Shown here in pieces: positions 53,549 through 61,430 of a DNA stretch of 64,000 bases. Source of the DNA: Luteibacter rhizovicinus DSM 16549 (GTDB taxonomy: Bacteria > Pseudomonadota > Gammaproteobacteria > Xanthomonadales > Rhodanobacteraceae); contig NZ_CP017480.1 in NCBI RefSeq assembly GCF_001887595.1, positions 3,748,001 to 3,812,000 on the forward strand, written 5' to 3'. A program made the translations under genes and the position numbers. Every line of letters starts with the position of its first letter. Position 1 is the stretch's first letter. The notes below the pieces were generated by a model. It did no database searches and was not told the origin of the DNA. It saw only the letters and a program-made list of their open reading frames with translations.

Positions 53549-56500
53549 GTATCCCGGGCCTGTTCATCCGGCGACCGGTGGCGACCACCTTGCTGGCCGT
53601 TGCCATCCTGCTGTCCGGTGCGCTGGGTTACTTCAACCTGCCCGTGGCGCCGCTGCCCAACGTGACCTTCCCGGTCATCGTGGTGCAGGCGAGCATGGCG
53701 GGTGCGAGCCCGGACATCATGGCCTCGACCGTGGCGGCGCCGCTGGAACGGCGGTTGAGCGCGATCGCCGATGTCTCCGAGCTGACCTCGTCCAGTTCGG
53801 TCGGCTCGGCCCAGGTGGTGATCCAGTTCGGTCTCGGCCGCGATATCAACGGCGCCGCACGCGATGTCCAGGCGGCGATCCAGGCGGCGCGCGCCGACCT
53901 GCCAAGCACCCTGCGCAACAACCCCACGTACCGGCAGTACAACCCATCCGATGCGCCGATCATGGTGCTCGCGCTCACCTCGGCCACACTGACGCGCGCC
54001 CAGCTCTACGACTCGGCCAACTCCATCCTCCAGCAGCAGCTGTCGCAGGTGGATGGCGTCGGCCAGATCACCCTGGGTGGCAGCGCCTTGCCCTCGGTGC
54101 GCGTCGAACTCCAGCCCGATCAGCTCAACAGCTACGGCATCGGCCTGGAGGACGTGCGCGCCGCGCTCAGCTCGGCGAACGCCAACAGCGCCAAAGGCCA
54201 CATCGACCAGGGCGACCAGCGTTTCGAGGTGCTCTCCAACGACCAGATCAGCAAGGCGGCGCCGTACCGCGACATCGTGGTGGCGTATCGCCAGGGCTCC
54301 CCGGTGTTCCTGCGCGATGTCGCCGAGGTCAAGGACTCGGCGGAGAACCTGCGCAACGCCGGCCTCTACAACGGCAAGGACGCGGTGCTCGTCATCGTCT
54401 ACCCGCTGCCGGGCAGCAACATCGTCAGGACCGTCGGGCAGATCCGCAAGGTGCTGCCCAATGTCGAAGCGACCTTGCCGCACGATGTGCATGTCGGTAT
54501 CGCGGTGGATCGCTCGCAGTCGGTCAACGCGGCCGTGGACGATACGGAGCGGACGCTGTTCATCGCCGTGCTCCTGGTCATCGGCGTGGTCTTCGTCTTC
54601 CTGCAATCGCCTCGGGCGGTGCTGGTCCCGGCGGTGGCTTTGCCGCTGTCCATCATCGGCACGTTCGGTCCGATGTACCTGCTCGGTTACAGCCTCGACA
54701 ACCTGTCGTTGATGGCCCTCACGATCGGTACCGGCTTCGTCGTCGACGATGCCGTGGTGGTGCTCGAGAATATCGTGCGCCACGTGGACGAAGGCATGGA
54801 TGTGCGCGAGGCGGCCTTGCTCGGCAGCGCCGAAGTCAGCTTCACTGTGATCTCCATGAGCCTGTCGCTGATCGCGGTCTTCCTGCCCATCCTGCTGATG
54901 CCCGGCATCGTCGGCCTGCTGTTCCACGAGTTCGCCGTGACGTTGTCGATCGCGATCCTGCTCTCGCTGGTGATTTCGCTGACCGTCACGCCGACCATGG
55001 CGGCCTTCGTGCTGCGCTCGCGCGGGACGGCCAGGCAGCCGGGTCGGGTGGCCGCCTGGTCGGAGCGTCAGTTCGAGCGCTTCAAGCAGGGCTACGATCG
55101 CTCGCTGGCGACGGCACTGGATCATCGCTTGCTGGTCGCGCTTGTCCTGATCGGCCTGATCGTGCTCAACGTGTTCCTCATCCGCTTCGTGCCGTCGACC
55201 TTCTTCCCCGAACAGGACAACGGCATCCTGCAGGGGCAGATCATCGCGGACCAGAGCATCTCCTTTCAGGCGATGGAGAAGAAACTCGCCCAGTTGCAGG
55301 CGATCGTCCAGAAGGACCCGGCCGTAGCATCCGTCGCCGGTTTCACCGGCGGCCGTGCCCTGAATACCGCGAACGTCTTCATCGAGCTGAAGCCGCTGGC
55401 GGAGCGCAAGATATCCGCGGCCCAGGTGGTCGACCGGCTGCGACCGAAGCTCAACGCGGTATCGGGCGCCCGGCTGCTCCTGCAGGCCGCGCAGGACCTG
55501 CGCATCGGCGGCCGCCAGTCGGCCGCGGAATACCAGTACACGCTCACCAGCGACGACCCCGACACCTTGTTCACCTGGGTGCCGAAGCTGGTTGCGGCCT
55601 TGAGCAAGGAGCGGTTGTCCGACGTCAACTCGGATCTGCAGCAGCATGGCCTGCAGATCTACGTGAACTTCGACCGCGCGACAGCGGCGCGCTACGGCTT
55701 CGCGCCCAATCAGATCGATACCGGCCTGTACGACGCGTTCGGCCAGCGCACGGTGTCCACGGTCTACAACGAGCTCAACCAGTACTACGTCGTGATGGAA
55801 GTCGCGCCATCGTACTGGCAGTACCCGCAGATGCTCGAACGCATGCGTTTCAGTACCTCGGCGGGTAACGCGAGCGGTACACAACAGACGCAGATGTCGA
55901 GTTCGTTGGTGAAGGGTGTCACGGCGACGACCGTGGCCAGTACGACATCAGGCGCCTCGACGTCGACCAATGCGAAGAACGCCGATGCCGAGGCGAACCT
56001 GTTGACCAACGCGATCTCCAACGCCAAGGGCGGCGGTTCCAGTGGCAGCGCGGACAGCACGGCGGCGGAGACCCTGGTGCCATTCCCGGCCATCGCCAGC
56101 TACGTGAGCAACCACACGGCCACCCAGGTCAGCCATCAGGACGGGCTGGTCGCGGCGACGATCTCGTTCAACCTGCCACCCGGCGGATCGCTGAGCCAGG
56201 CCTCGAGCATCATCGGCCAGGTATCGCAGCAGATCGGCCTGCCGGCATCGGTGCACGGCAGCTTCGCCGGCGCGGCGCAGGTGTACGGGCAGTCGATGTC
56301 GACGATGCCCTTGCTGGTCGTCGCCGCGCTGGTCGCGGTGTATATCGTGCTCGGCGTCCTCTACGAAAACACCGTGCATCCGTTGACGATCCTGTCGACC
56401 CTGCCATCGGCGGGCATCGGTGCGACGCTTGCGCTGCTGATCTTCGGCACGCCGTTCTCGGTCATCGCGATGATCGGCATCATCCTGCTGATCGGCATCG

Positions 56501-56853
56501 TGAAGAAGAACGCGATCATGATGATCGACGTGGCGATCCACTTGCAGCGCGACGAGGGACTCGACGCGCGCGAAGCGATCCACAACGCGGCGGTGATCCG
56601 CTTGCGCCCGATCATGATGACTACGGCAGCTGCCGTGCTCGGCGCCGTGCCCCTGGCCATCGGCATCGGGCAGGGCGCCTCGTTGCGCCAGCCACTAGGC
56701 ATTACCGTGATGGGCGGGCTCATCCTCAGCCAGGTCGTCACGCTCTACACCACACCGGTGATCTATCTCTACCTGGACGGTTTCCGCGCCAGGCTGGCAC
56801 GGTGGAACGACCGCCTGCCATGGAACCACGTCGACGCGAGCACCCCCCTATGA
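53545..56853 (+). CDS. mdtC: RND efflux pump, MdtC-like, with an extra low-complexity insert
   Basis: Inner-membrane RND subunit of 1102 residues, 60-70 longer than MdtC. The family features are complete: SIPGLFIRRPVATTLLAVAILL start, GFVVDDAVVVLENIVRHVDEG in helix 4, GIVKKNAIMMIDVA in the second half. The extra length lies at about residues 768-845, a Ser/Thr/Ala/Asn/Gly-rich stretch (FSTSAGNASGTQQTQMSSS through NAKGGGSSGSADSTAAETL) in the second periplasmic loop, between NQYYVVMEV and the conserved PFPAIASYV. Start overlaps the mdtB stop. It should pair with MdtB in a heterotrimer; the insert may alter adaptor contacts. Confidence 0.9.
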   Translation: MSIPGLFIRRPVATTLLAVAILLSGALGYFNLPVAPLPNVTFPVIVVQASMAGASPDIMASTVAAPLERRLSAIADVSELTSSSSVGSAQVVIQFGLGRDINGAARDVQAAIQAARADLPSTLRNNPTYRQYNPSDAPIMVLALTSATLTRAQLYDSANSILQQQLSQVDGVGQITLGGSALPSVRVELQPDQLNSYGIGLEDVRAALSSANANSAKGHIDQGDQRFEVLSNDQISKAAPYRDIVVAYRQGSPVFLRDVAEVKDSAENLRNAGLYNGKDAVLVIVYPLPGSNIVRTVGQIRKVLPNVEATLPHDVHVGIAVDRSQSVNAAVDDTERTLFIAVLLVIGVVFVFLQSPRAVLVPAVALPLSIIGTFGPMYLLGYSLDNLSLMALTIGTGFVVDDAVVVLENIVRHVDEGMDVREAALLGSAEVSFTVISMSLSLIAVFLPILLMPGIVGLLFHEFAVTLSIAILLSLVISLTVTPTMAAFVLRSRGTARQPGRVAAWSERQFERFKQGYDRSLATALDHRLLVALVLIGLIVLNVFLIRFVPSTFFPEQDNGILQGQIIADQSISFQAMEKKLAQLQAIVQKDPAVASVAGFTGGRALNTANVFIELKPLAERKISAAQVVDRLRPKLNAVSGARLLLQAAQDLRIGGRQSAAEYQYTLTSDDPDTLFTWVPKLVAALSKERLSDVNSDLQQHGLQIYVNFDRATAARYGFAPNQIDTGLYDAFGQRTVSTVYNELNQYYVVMEVAPSYWQYPQMLERMRFSTSAGNASGTQQTQMSSSLVKGVTATTVASTTSGASTSTNAKNADAEANLLTNAISNAKGGGSSGSADSTAAETLVPFPAIASYVSNHTATQVSHQDGLVAATISFNLPPGGSLSQASSIIGQVSQQIGLPASVHGSFAGAAQVYGQSMSTMPLLVVAALVAVYIVLGVLYENTVHPLTILSTLPSAGIGATLALLIFGTPFSVIAMIGIILLIGIVKKNAIMMIDVAIHLQRDEGLDAREAIHNAAVIRLRPIMMTTAAAVLGAVPLAIGIGQGASLRQPLGITVMGGLILSQVVTLYTTPVIYLYLDGFRARLARWNDRLPWNHVDASTPL

Positions 56854-58277
56854 AGACTTCCCGAACCCTACTCGTCGCCTCGATCGCCTGGTTGTTGCAC
56901 GGTTGCATGGTCGGCCCCGATTACAAAAAGCCGGAGATGGCGCTGCCTGTCGCCTATAAGGAAACGCCGGGCTGGCTCAAGGCCCAGCCGGACGATGCGG
57001 CGCCGAAGGGCGACTGGTGGGCCGTGTTCCACGACCCGCTGCTCGACCAGCTCGAACCCATGGTGTCGGTGTCCAACCAGACGGTGAAGCAGAGCGATGC
57101 GAATTACCAGGAGGCGCTGGCCGAGGTGCAGATCGCGCGTAGTGCCTTGTTCCCGACTATCGGCATCACCGGTTCCGCGACGAAGCAGCGCAGCGCGAGC
57201 AACGGCACGGGCAACACCGTGTCGGTCAATCCAGGCATACGCACGGCGGGTTCGCTGGAAGGCAATGTGAGCTGGGCACCGGACTTCTGGGGCAAGACGC
57301 GCCGCACGGTCGAGGAGAACAAGGCCACCGCCGAGGCCAGTGCGGCGACGCTCGCCAATGCCACGCTGACCGAACAGGTGGCCCTGGCCACGGCGGTGAT
57401 CGACCTGCGCGTGACCGATGCCAATATCGATCTGCTCTCTCGCACGGTCGATGCGTACAAGGAATTCCTGCGCGTGGTCGGCAACCAGGGCAAGGCCGGG
57501 ATCACACCGCCGTCGGACGTCATCACGGCGCGCACGCAGCTGGAGAACGCGCAGTCGAGCCTGATCGCGCTGGGCGTGTCGCGGGCCCGGTATGCGCATG
57601 CGATCGCCGTCCTGGTTGGCAAGACACCGGAGGAACTGGATATCCCGCATAGCACTGCTTTGCCGACCTTGCCGTCCGTCCCGGTCGGCATGCCCGCTAC
57701 GCTGTTGCAGCGGCGTCCGGACATCGCCGTGGCCGAGCGCGAGATGGCTGCGCAGAACGCCGCGATCGGCGTCGCGATAGCGGCCTACTATCCGGATATC
57801 ACGCTGTCCGGCGCAGATGGTTTTTCGCAGTCACCGCTTGCCGGGCTGCTGCACGTGGCCAACCACGTCTGGTCGCTCGGTGCCGACGTGAGCGAGACGA
57901 TCTTCGATGCCGGCGCACGCCATGGCCAGGTCGCCGCGGCACGCGCATCGTATGAGTCAGCTGTTGCGAACTACCGCGGCACGGTGCTCACCGCGCTGCA
58001 GAACGTCGAGGATGATCTGGCTGGTATCCGGATACTTGCGCAGCAGGCCGAGGTCCTGGACGCCGCTGTGAGCGACGCGACGCGGGGTTCCGAGATCGCT
58101 TTCAATGAATACAAGGCCGGCACGGTCGACTACACCACGGCCGTTACCGCGCAGACCACGCTGTACAGCACCCAGCAGAACGCGCTCGATGTTCGCGAGC
58201 AGCGCCTGCTCGATGCCGTGTCGCTGATTGGCGACACGGGCGGCCCGGTCCCCGTCAACACACCGGAAGCACGCTGA
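56850..58277 (+). CDS. RND outer-membrane lipoprotein channel (NodT/OprM family)
   Basis: Outer-membrane factor of 475 residues completing the tripartite pump. Lipoprotein signal with lipobox LLHGC (acylated Cys near residue 19), then MVGPDYKKPE and the repeated TolC-fold helices and strands, with LLQRRPDIAVAEREMAAQNAAIGVAIAAYYPDITLSG in the second half, typical of NodT/OprM-type factors. ATG at 56850 overlaps the mdtC stop. The operon ends with a near-perfect stem-loop at 58273-58296. E. coli uses TolC instead, so a dedicated lipoprotein channel is a lineage feature. Confidence 0.92.
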   Translation: MKTSRTLLVASIAWLLHGCMVGPDYKKPEMALPVAYKETPGWLKAQPDDAAPKGDWWAVFHDPLLDQLEPMVSVSNQTVKQSDANYQEALAEVQIARSALFPTIGITGSATKQRSASNGTGNTVSVNPGIRTAGSLEGNVSWAPDFWGKTRRTVEENKATAEASAATLANATLTEQVALATAVIDLRVTDANIDLLSRTVDAYKEFLRVVGNQGKAGITPPSDVITARTQLENAQSSLIALGVSRARYAHAIAVLVGKTPEELDIPHSTALPTLPSVPVGMPATLLQRRPDIAVAEREMAAQNAAIGVAIAAYYPDITLSGADGFSQSPLAGLLHVANHVWSLGADVSETIFDAGARHGQVAAARASYESAVANYRGTVLTALQNVEDDLAGIRILAQQAEVLDAAVSDATRGSEIAFNEYKAGTVDYTTAVTAQTTLYSTQQNALDVREQRLLDAVSLIGDTGGPVPVNTPEAR

Positions 58278-58296
58278 GGCCCGTCACGGGCTCAGC
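58273..58296. terminator. Bidirectional stem-loop between convergent genes
   Basis: GCTGAGGCCCG and CGGGCTCAGC form a ten-base stem with one bulged base around a TCA loop. Both convergent stop codons (TGA at 58275-58277 on plus; 58292-58294 on minus) lie inside the hairpin, so one structure could end both transcripts. No T-run follows. Confidence 0.55.
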
Positions 58297-58909
58297 GAGG
58301 TTTCGGTGTCACGTCGATCGCGACTGCTTCCACGTACGTGATACGGACCAGGTCGCCGACCCGCAGCTTCGTCATGCGGGCCTGGCGTTCCGGGTCCTTC
58401 ACTTCGATCAGGCGCTGCTTGCCATCGGGACCCTGCAACGTCACCGTGTGTTTCTTCAGGTCGATCGCAGTGAGCTTGCTGGTGATCGAGATCGATTGCT
58501 GCGCGGCAGCGCCCGGTAGCGTGCCCTTGGGTGCACGGGCCGCGTCGCTGCTCGTCACGACGCCGGTCGAGGCGCTTCCCGCAGGGAGCAGCTCCAGTGC
58601 GGCGGCCGCCTGGTAGGTGGCGATCACCACATCGCCGACTTTCAGCTGATCGAAGTTGCGTACTTCAGGGCCTGCCTCGATGGTGAACTCGTGCTTGTCG
58701 CCCTTGCCCTCACGCAAGGTGACGAAGCGGCTCTGCCTGTCGATGGCGACCACGGTGGCTGTCTGGACTTCCTGCTCGCGCACCAGCTCGAGTGCTCCCG
58801 CAGGGGCGCTGGACGCGGGCGCCGGTGTCTGTGGCTGCGCATGGACAGCGAGTGGCACGGTCAGGGCGAGGCCGAGGGCCGGGATCAGGAAGAAGGTCGG
58901 CTTGCGCAT
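58292..58909 (-). CDS. Periplasmic protein with two tandem repeats of one beta domain
   Basis: Exported protein of 205 residues: signal peptide (about 6-25, ending AVHAQ), then two copies of one domain, each of the form vvAIDrqsrfVTLr...fti/evk...klkVGDvVritY. The first is about 46-110 (TATVVAIDRQSRFVTL, DQLKVGDVVIATY) and the second about 144-203 (SKLTAIDLKKHTVTLQ, TKLRVGDLVRITY). These OB-like modules resemble DUF5666-type small periplasmic domains, whose role is unknown. ATG at 58909 has GGAG 7 bases upstream. Confidence 0.75.
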   Translation of the reverse strand: MRKPTFFLIPALGLALTVPLAVHAQPQTPAPASSAPAGALELVREQEVQTATVVAIDRQSRFVTLREGKGDKHEFTIEAGPEVRNFDQLKVGDVVIATYQAAAALELLPAGSASTGVVTSSDAARAPKGTLPGAAAQQSISITSKLTAIDLKKHTVTLQGPDGKQRLIEVKDPERQARMTKLRVGDLVRITYVEAVAIDVTPKPR

Positions 58910-59073
58910 GGGAAGGCTCCTGTTGGAGCCTGCATCGTCGTCCAGGCGGCGTGCGCCCGACGAGCGTAGGACCACTATCCGTGGCTAGGTAGTTCTACTG
59001 GGCGTGCTTGCCAACCGGCGCGACGTCGGGCACGTTAGGGCACAGTCCGCCTGCCGTCCTTCGTGGAGCATGC

Positions 59074-60183
59074 ATGAGCACACCGGTCGCGTTTGCGCGA
59101 GAGGAGTGGTTCCTGGTCGTCACCGTGGCGACCTGCGCCGTGTTCCTGGGCATGCACGACACGCTCCTTGCCGGTCTCGAGTCCCGGTCCTGGCTGATCG
59201 TGGTCTTCATCTGGCTGTTCGTCGTCATCCTGGGTTCCGCGCTCGCCGTGCTGAGGCATGCGGAGCGTCTCGCACGCTATCTGGGTGAACCGATCGGCAC
59301 GCTCGTGCTCACCATCGCGGTGACCTCGATCGAGATCATGAGCATCTCGGCGGTCATGCTGCACGGCGCGAACAATCCGACGCTGGCCCGGGACACCTTG
59401 TTCTCGGTGACCATGATCGTGCTCAACGGCATGGTTGGCCTGTCACTGCTGTGGGGTGGCTGGAAGCACCGCGAGCAGGCTTACAACCTGCAGGGTGCGA
59501 ACGCCTACCTCGGGCTGATCATCCCGCTGGGCGTGCTCGGCCTGGTGCTGCCGAGGTTTACTCATGTAGCGGAGGGCGCGCCGTTGCCGCTCGCCCACCA
59601 GATGTTTCTCGTGGTCGTCATGCTCACCCTGTATGCCACCTTCCTTGGCCTGCAGGCAAAACGCCTGAAGGGCTACTTCACGACGGATGCGTCCACGGCC
59701 CGCCATGGCGACCCGGAAAAGAGGGCCCGCCATGGGCCCGTTGCCTCGGCGGTGCTGCTCATCGCGTACATGATTCCCGTGGTCTTTCTCGTCGACCAGC
59801 TCGCTATCCCCGTCGATTACGTCGTCGAGACGCTGAATGCACCGGCCGCCATGGGCGGCCTCGCGATGGCGATCCTCGTCGCCTTGCCCGAAGGCATGGG
59901 GGCGATTCGCGCGGCAAGCCGTAACGACCTGCAGCGCGCGGTGAACATCTTCCTCGGCTCGGTGCTTTCCACGATCGGGCTGACCATCCCGGGCATCCTG
60001 TTGATCGGCCAGATGACCCATCATCCGGTGATCCTCGGGCTCGAACACACGGATCTGATCCTCTTCGTGCTGACGCTGGTGCTTTCCTTGCTGACCTTTT
60101 CGAGTGCCAGGACGCACCTGTTGCAAGGGGCGGTGCATCTGACGGTCTTCGTCTGCTTCGTCTATTTCCTGTTTTCGCCCTGA
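59074..60183 (+). CDS. chaA: ChaA-like calcium(sodium)/proton antiporter
   Basis: Inner-membrane cation/proton exchanger of 369 residues with about eleven helices in two inverted repeats. Alpha-repeat motifs are present: GTLVLTIAVTSIEIMSISAVML in the first half and MGGLAMAILVALPEGMGAIRAASRNDLQRAVNIFLGSVLSTIG in the second, each with the essential acidic residue (E in SIEIM and LPEGM). ATG at 59074 has GGAG 6 bases upstream. The 3' end overlaps the convergent phosphatase gene by 22 bases. ChaA removes Ca2+ and Na+ at alkaline pH; the preferred ion here is not determined. Confidence 0.9.
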   Translation: MSTPVAFAREEWFLVVTVATCAVFLGMHDTLLAGLESRSWLIVVFIWLFVVILGSALAVLRHAERLARYLGEPIGTLVLTIAVTSIEIMSISAVMLHGANNPTLARDTLFSVTMIVLNGMVGLSLLWGGWKHREQAYNLQGANAYLGLIIPLGVLGLVLPRFTHVAEGAPLPLAHQMFLVVVMLTLYATFLGLQAKRLKGYFTTDASTARHGDPEKRARHGPVASAVLLIAYMIPVVFLVDQLAIPVDYVVETLNAPAAMGGLAMAILVALPEGMGAIRAASRNDLQRAVNIFLGSVLSTIGLTIPGILLIGQMTHHPVILGLEHTDLILFVLTLVLSLLTFSSARTHLLQGAVHLTVFVCFVYFLFSP

Positions 60184-61430
60184 GTGGCGACCATGGTCGG
60201 CAACGCGGACGCCACACGCGTGGGGTCGATGGCCTTGCGTGCCAGGGCGTCGAACTCGTCGATGGTGCATTCGCCGATGATCCGGCAGCCCTGCACGCGA
60301 ACGGGCTTCGCGACGACGTCATCGAAACGATTGGCGCGGAGCGCTTCCATCGATGGCATCAGGCTGCGAATACGGATGACGTACGCGTCGCCACGCTGCA
60401 CCAGGCTGAAGACGAGGGCGCCGCCGGGCGGGTAATCGTCGGGCACCCGCGGATCGTGCCAGTCCAGGCCGAGAACGCCGGCTACGTTGGCGAGATTGGT
60501 GTCATGGCCGACCAGCAGGACGGCGCCGCGGTGGGACGTCGAGAGCGGCGTGACGTCGGGCGTTGCGCCGCGCGCGGCGTCCAGACTCGCAACGATATGC
60601 GCGACGAGGTTGGAACCCGCATTGGCCGCGGCAGGCATGGCCTTCTTCGTTGTCGCGAACTGCGCGTTGTGCAGCGTGATCAGGCGACCGAGCACGCCGG
60701 CATCCGCGCGGCCGAAGGCGACCGCCTTCATCGGCATCCCTTCCACGTAGGCGAGCATGAGGTTCTCGCTGAGCGTGCCGGCGAGCTTCATGGCTTTCGC
60801 CACGTGGGCGGGATCATCGAGAAGCCGCTTCTTGTGCTCCCTGGTCGCGATGCCTTCGCACGTTGCCGGCGTGCATCCGAGCAGGACGTCCTGCAGCTCG
60901 GCCAGCGCCGGGGGCGCTGACGGAGCCGCCGGAACGCCATCGTCGTCCTCGTCGTCGGGCTTGCCCGAGGTGGTGTCCTTCGCGAAATGGAACAGCGGGT
61001 TGTTGGCGTCGCCTTCGGTCGAAAGGAACGATCCGCGGCAGCCCGGGGTGACCCCCTGGAGGAGCGCGCCGGCGCTTTCGCGATTGCGTGGCGTGGTGTC
61101 GCCGATCACCACGAGTGCGTCGGGTTCGGGGCAGGCCCTGGTCATCACGCCATCGTCGAGCAGCAGGCGCCGGAGGCGACCGCCCAGGGCGGTCATGCCT
61201 TCGTGGCCATGTGGCGTGAGCATGCCCGGGGCGACCGGCCACACCGGCCAGTCGCCGATGGCGTAGGCGGCATACGAGGTCGCGGGCTTGGTCGGTGAGC
61301 GCACGCCGTGACGCATCAGCACGATGTCGAGTTGCGTGGTCACGGCCGGCGCCGTGGACGCGGCGGCCGCCGGATAGGGCGCTGCCGCCGCGGCGACGAG
61401 CGAAACGAACAGGGCGATCGCGGTCTTCAT
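60162..61430 (-). CDS. Periplasmic histidine acid phosphatase (AppA/Agp-like)
   Basis: Exported phosphatase of 422 residues of the histidine-acid branch (phytase or glucose-1-phosphatase). Catalytic RHGVRSP at residues 40-46 (nucleophile H41) and the second-half proton donor in VLLVGHDTN. The signal peptide ends around AAAA (about residue 24). Six or more cysteines are present (for example TRACPEPD, PGCRGS, GCTPATCEGI), as expected for a disulphide-stabilised periplasmic enzyme. ATG at 61430 overlaps the stop of the TonB receptor gene by four bases, so the two are coupled: the receptor would import an organic phosphate and this enzyme remove the phosphate. Phytate versus sugar phosphate is not resolved. 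Confidence 0.9.
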   Translation of the reverse strand: MKTAIALFVSLVAAAAAPYPAAAASTAPAVTTQLDIVLMRHGVRSPTKPATSYAAYAIGDWPVWPVAPGMLTPHGHEGMTALGGRLRRLLLDDGVMTRACPEPDALVVIGDTTPRNRESAGALLQGVTPGCRGSFLSTEGDANNPLFHFAKDTTSGKPDDEDDDGVPAAPSAPPALAELQDVLLGCTPATCEGIATREHKKRLLDDPAHVAKAMKLAGTLSENLMLAYVEGMPMKAVAFGRADAGVLGRLITLHNAQFATTKKAMPAAANAGSNLVAHIVASLDAARGATPDVTPLSTSHRGAVLLVGHDTNLANVAGVLGLDWHDPRVPDDYPPGGALVFSLVQRGDAYVIRIRSLMPSMEALRANRFDDVVAKPVRVQGCRIIGECTIDEFDALARKAIDPTRVASALPTMVATQGENRK

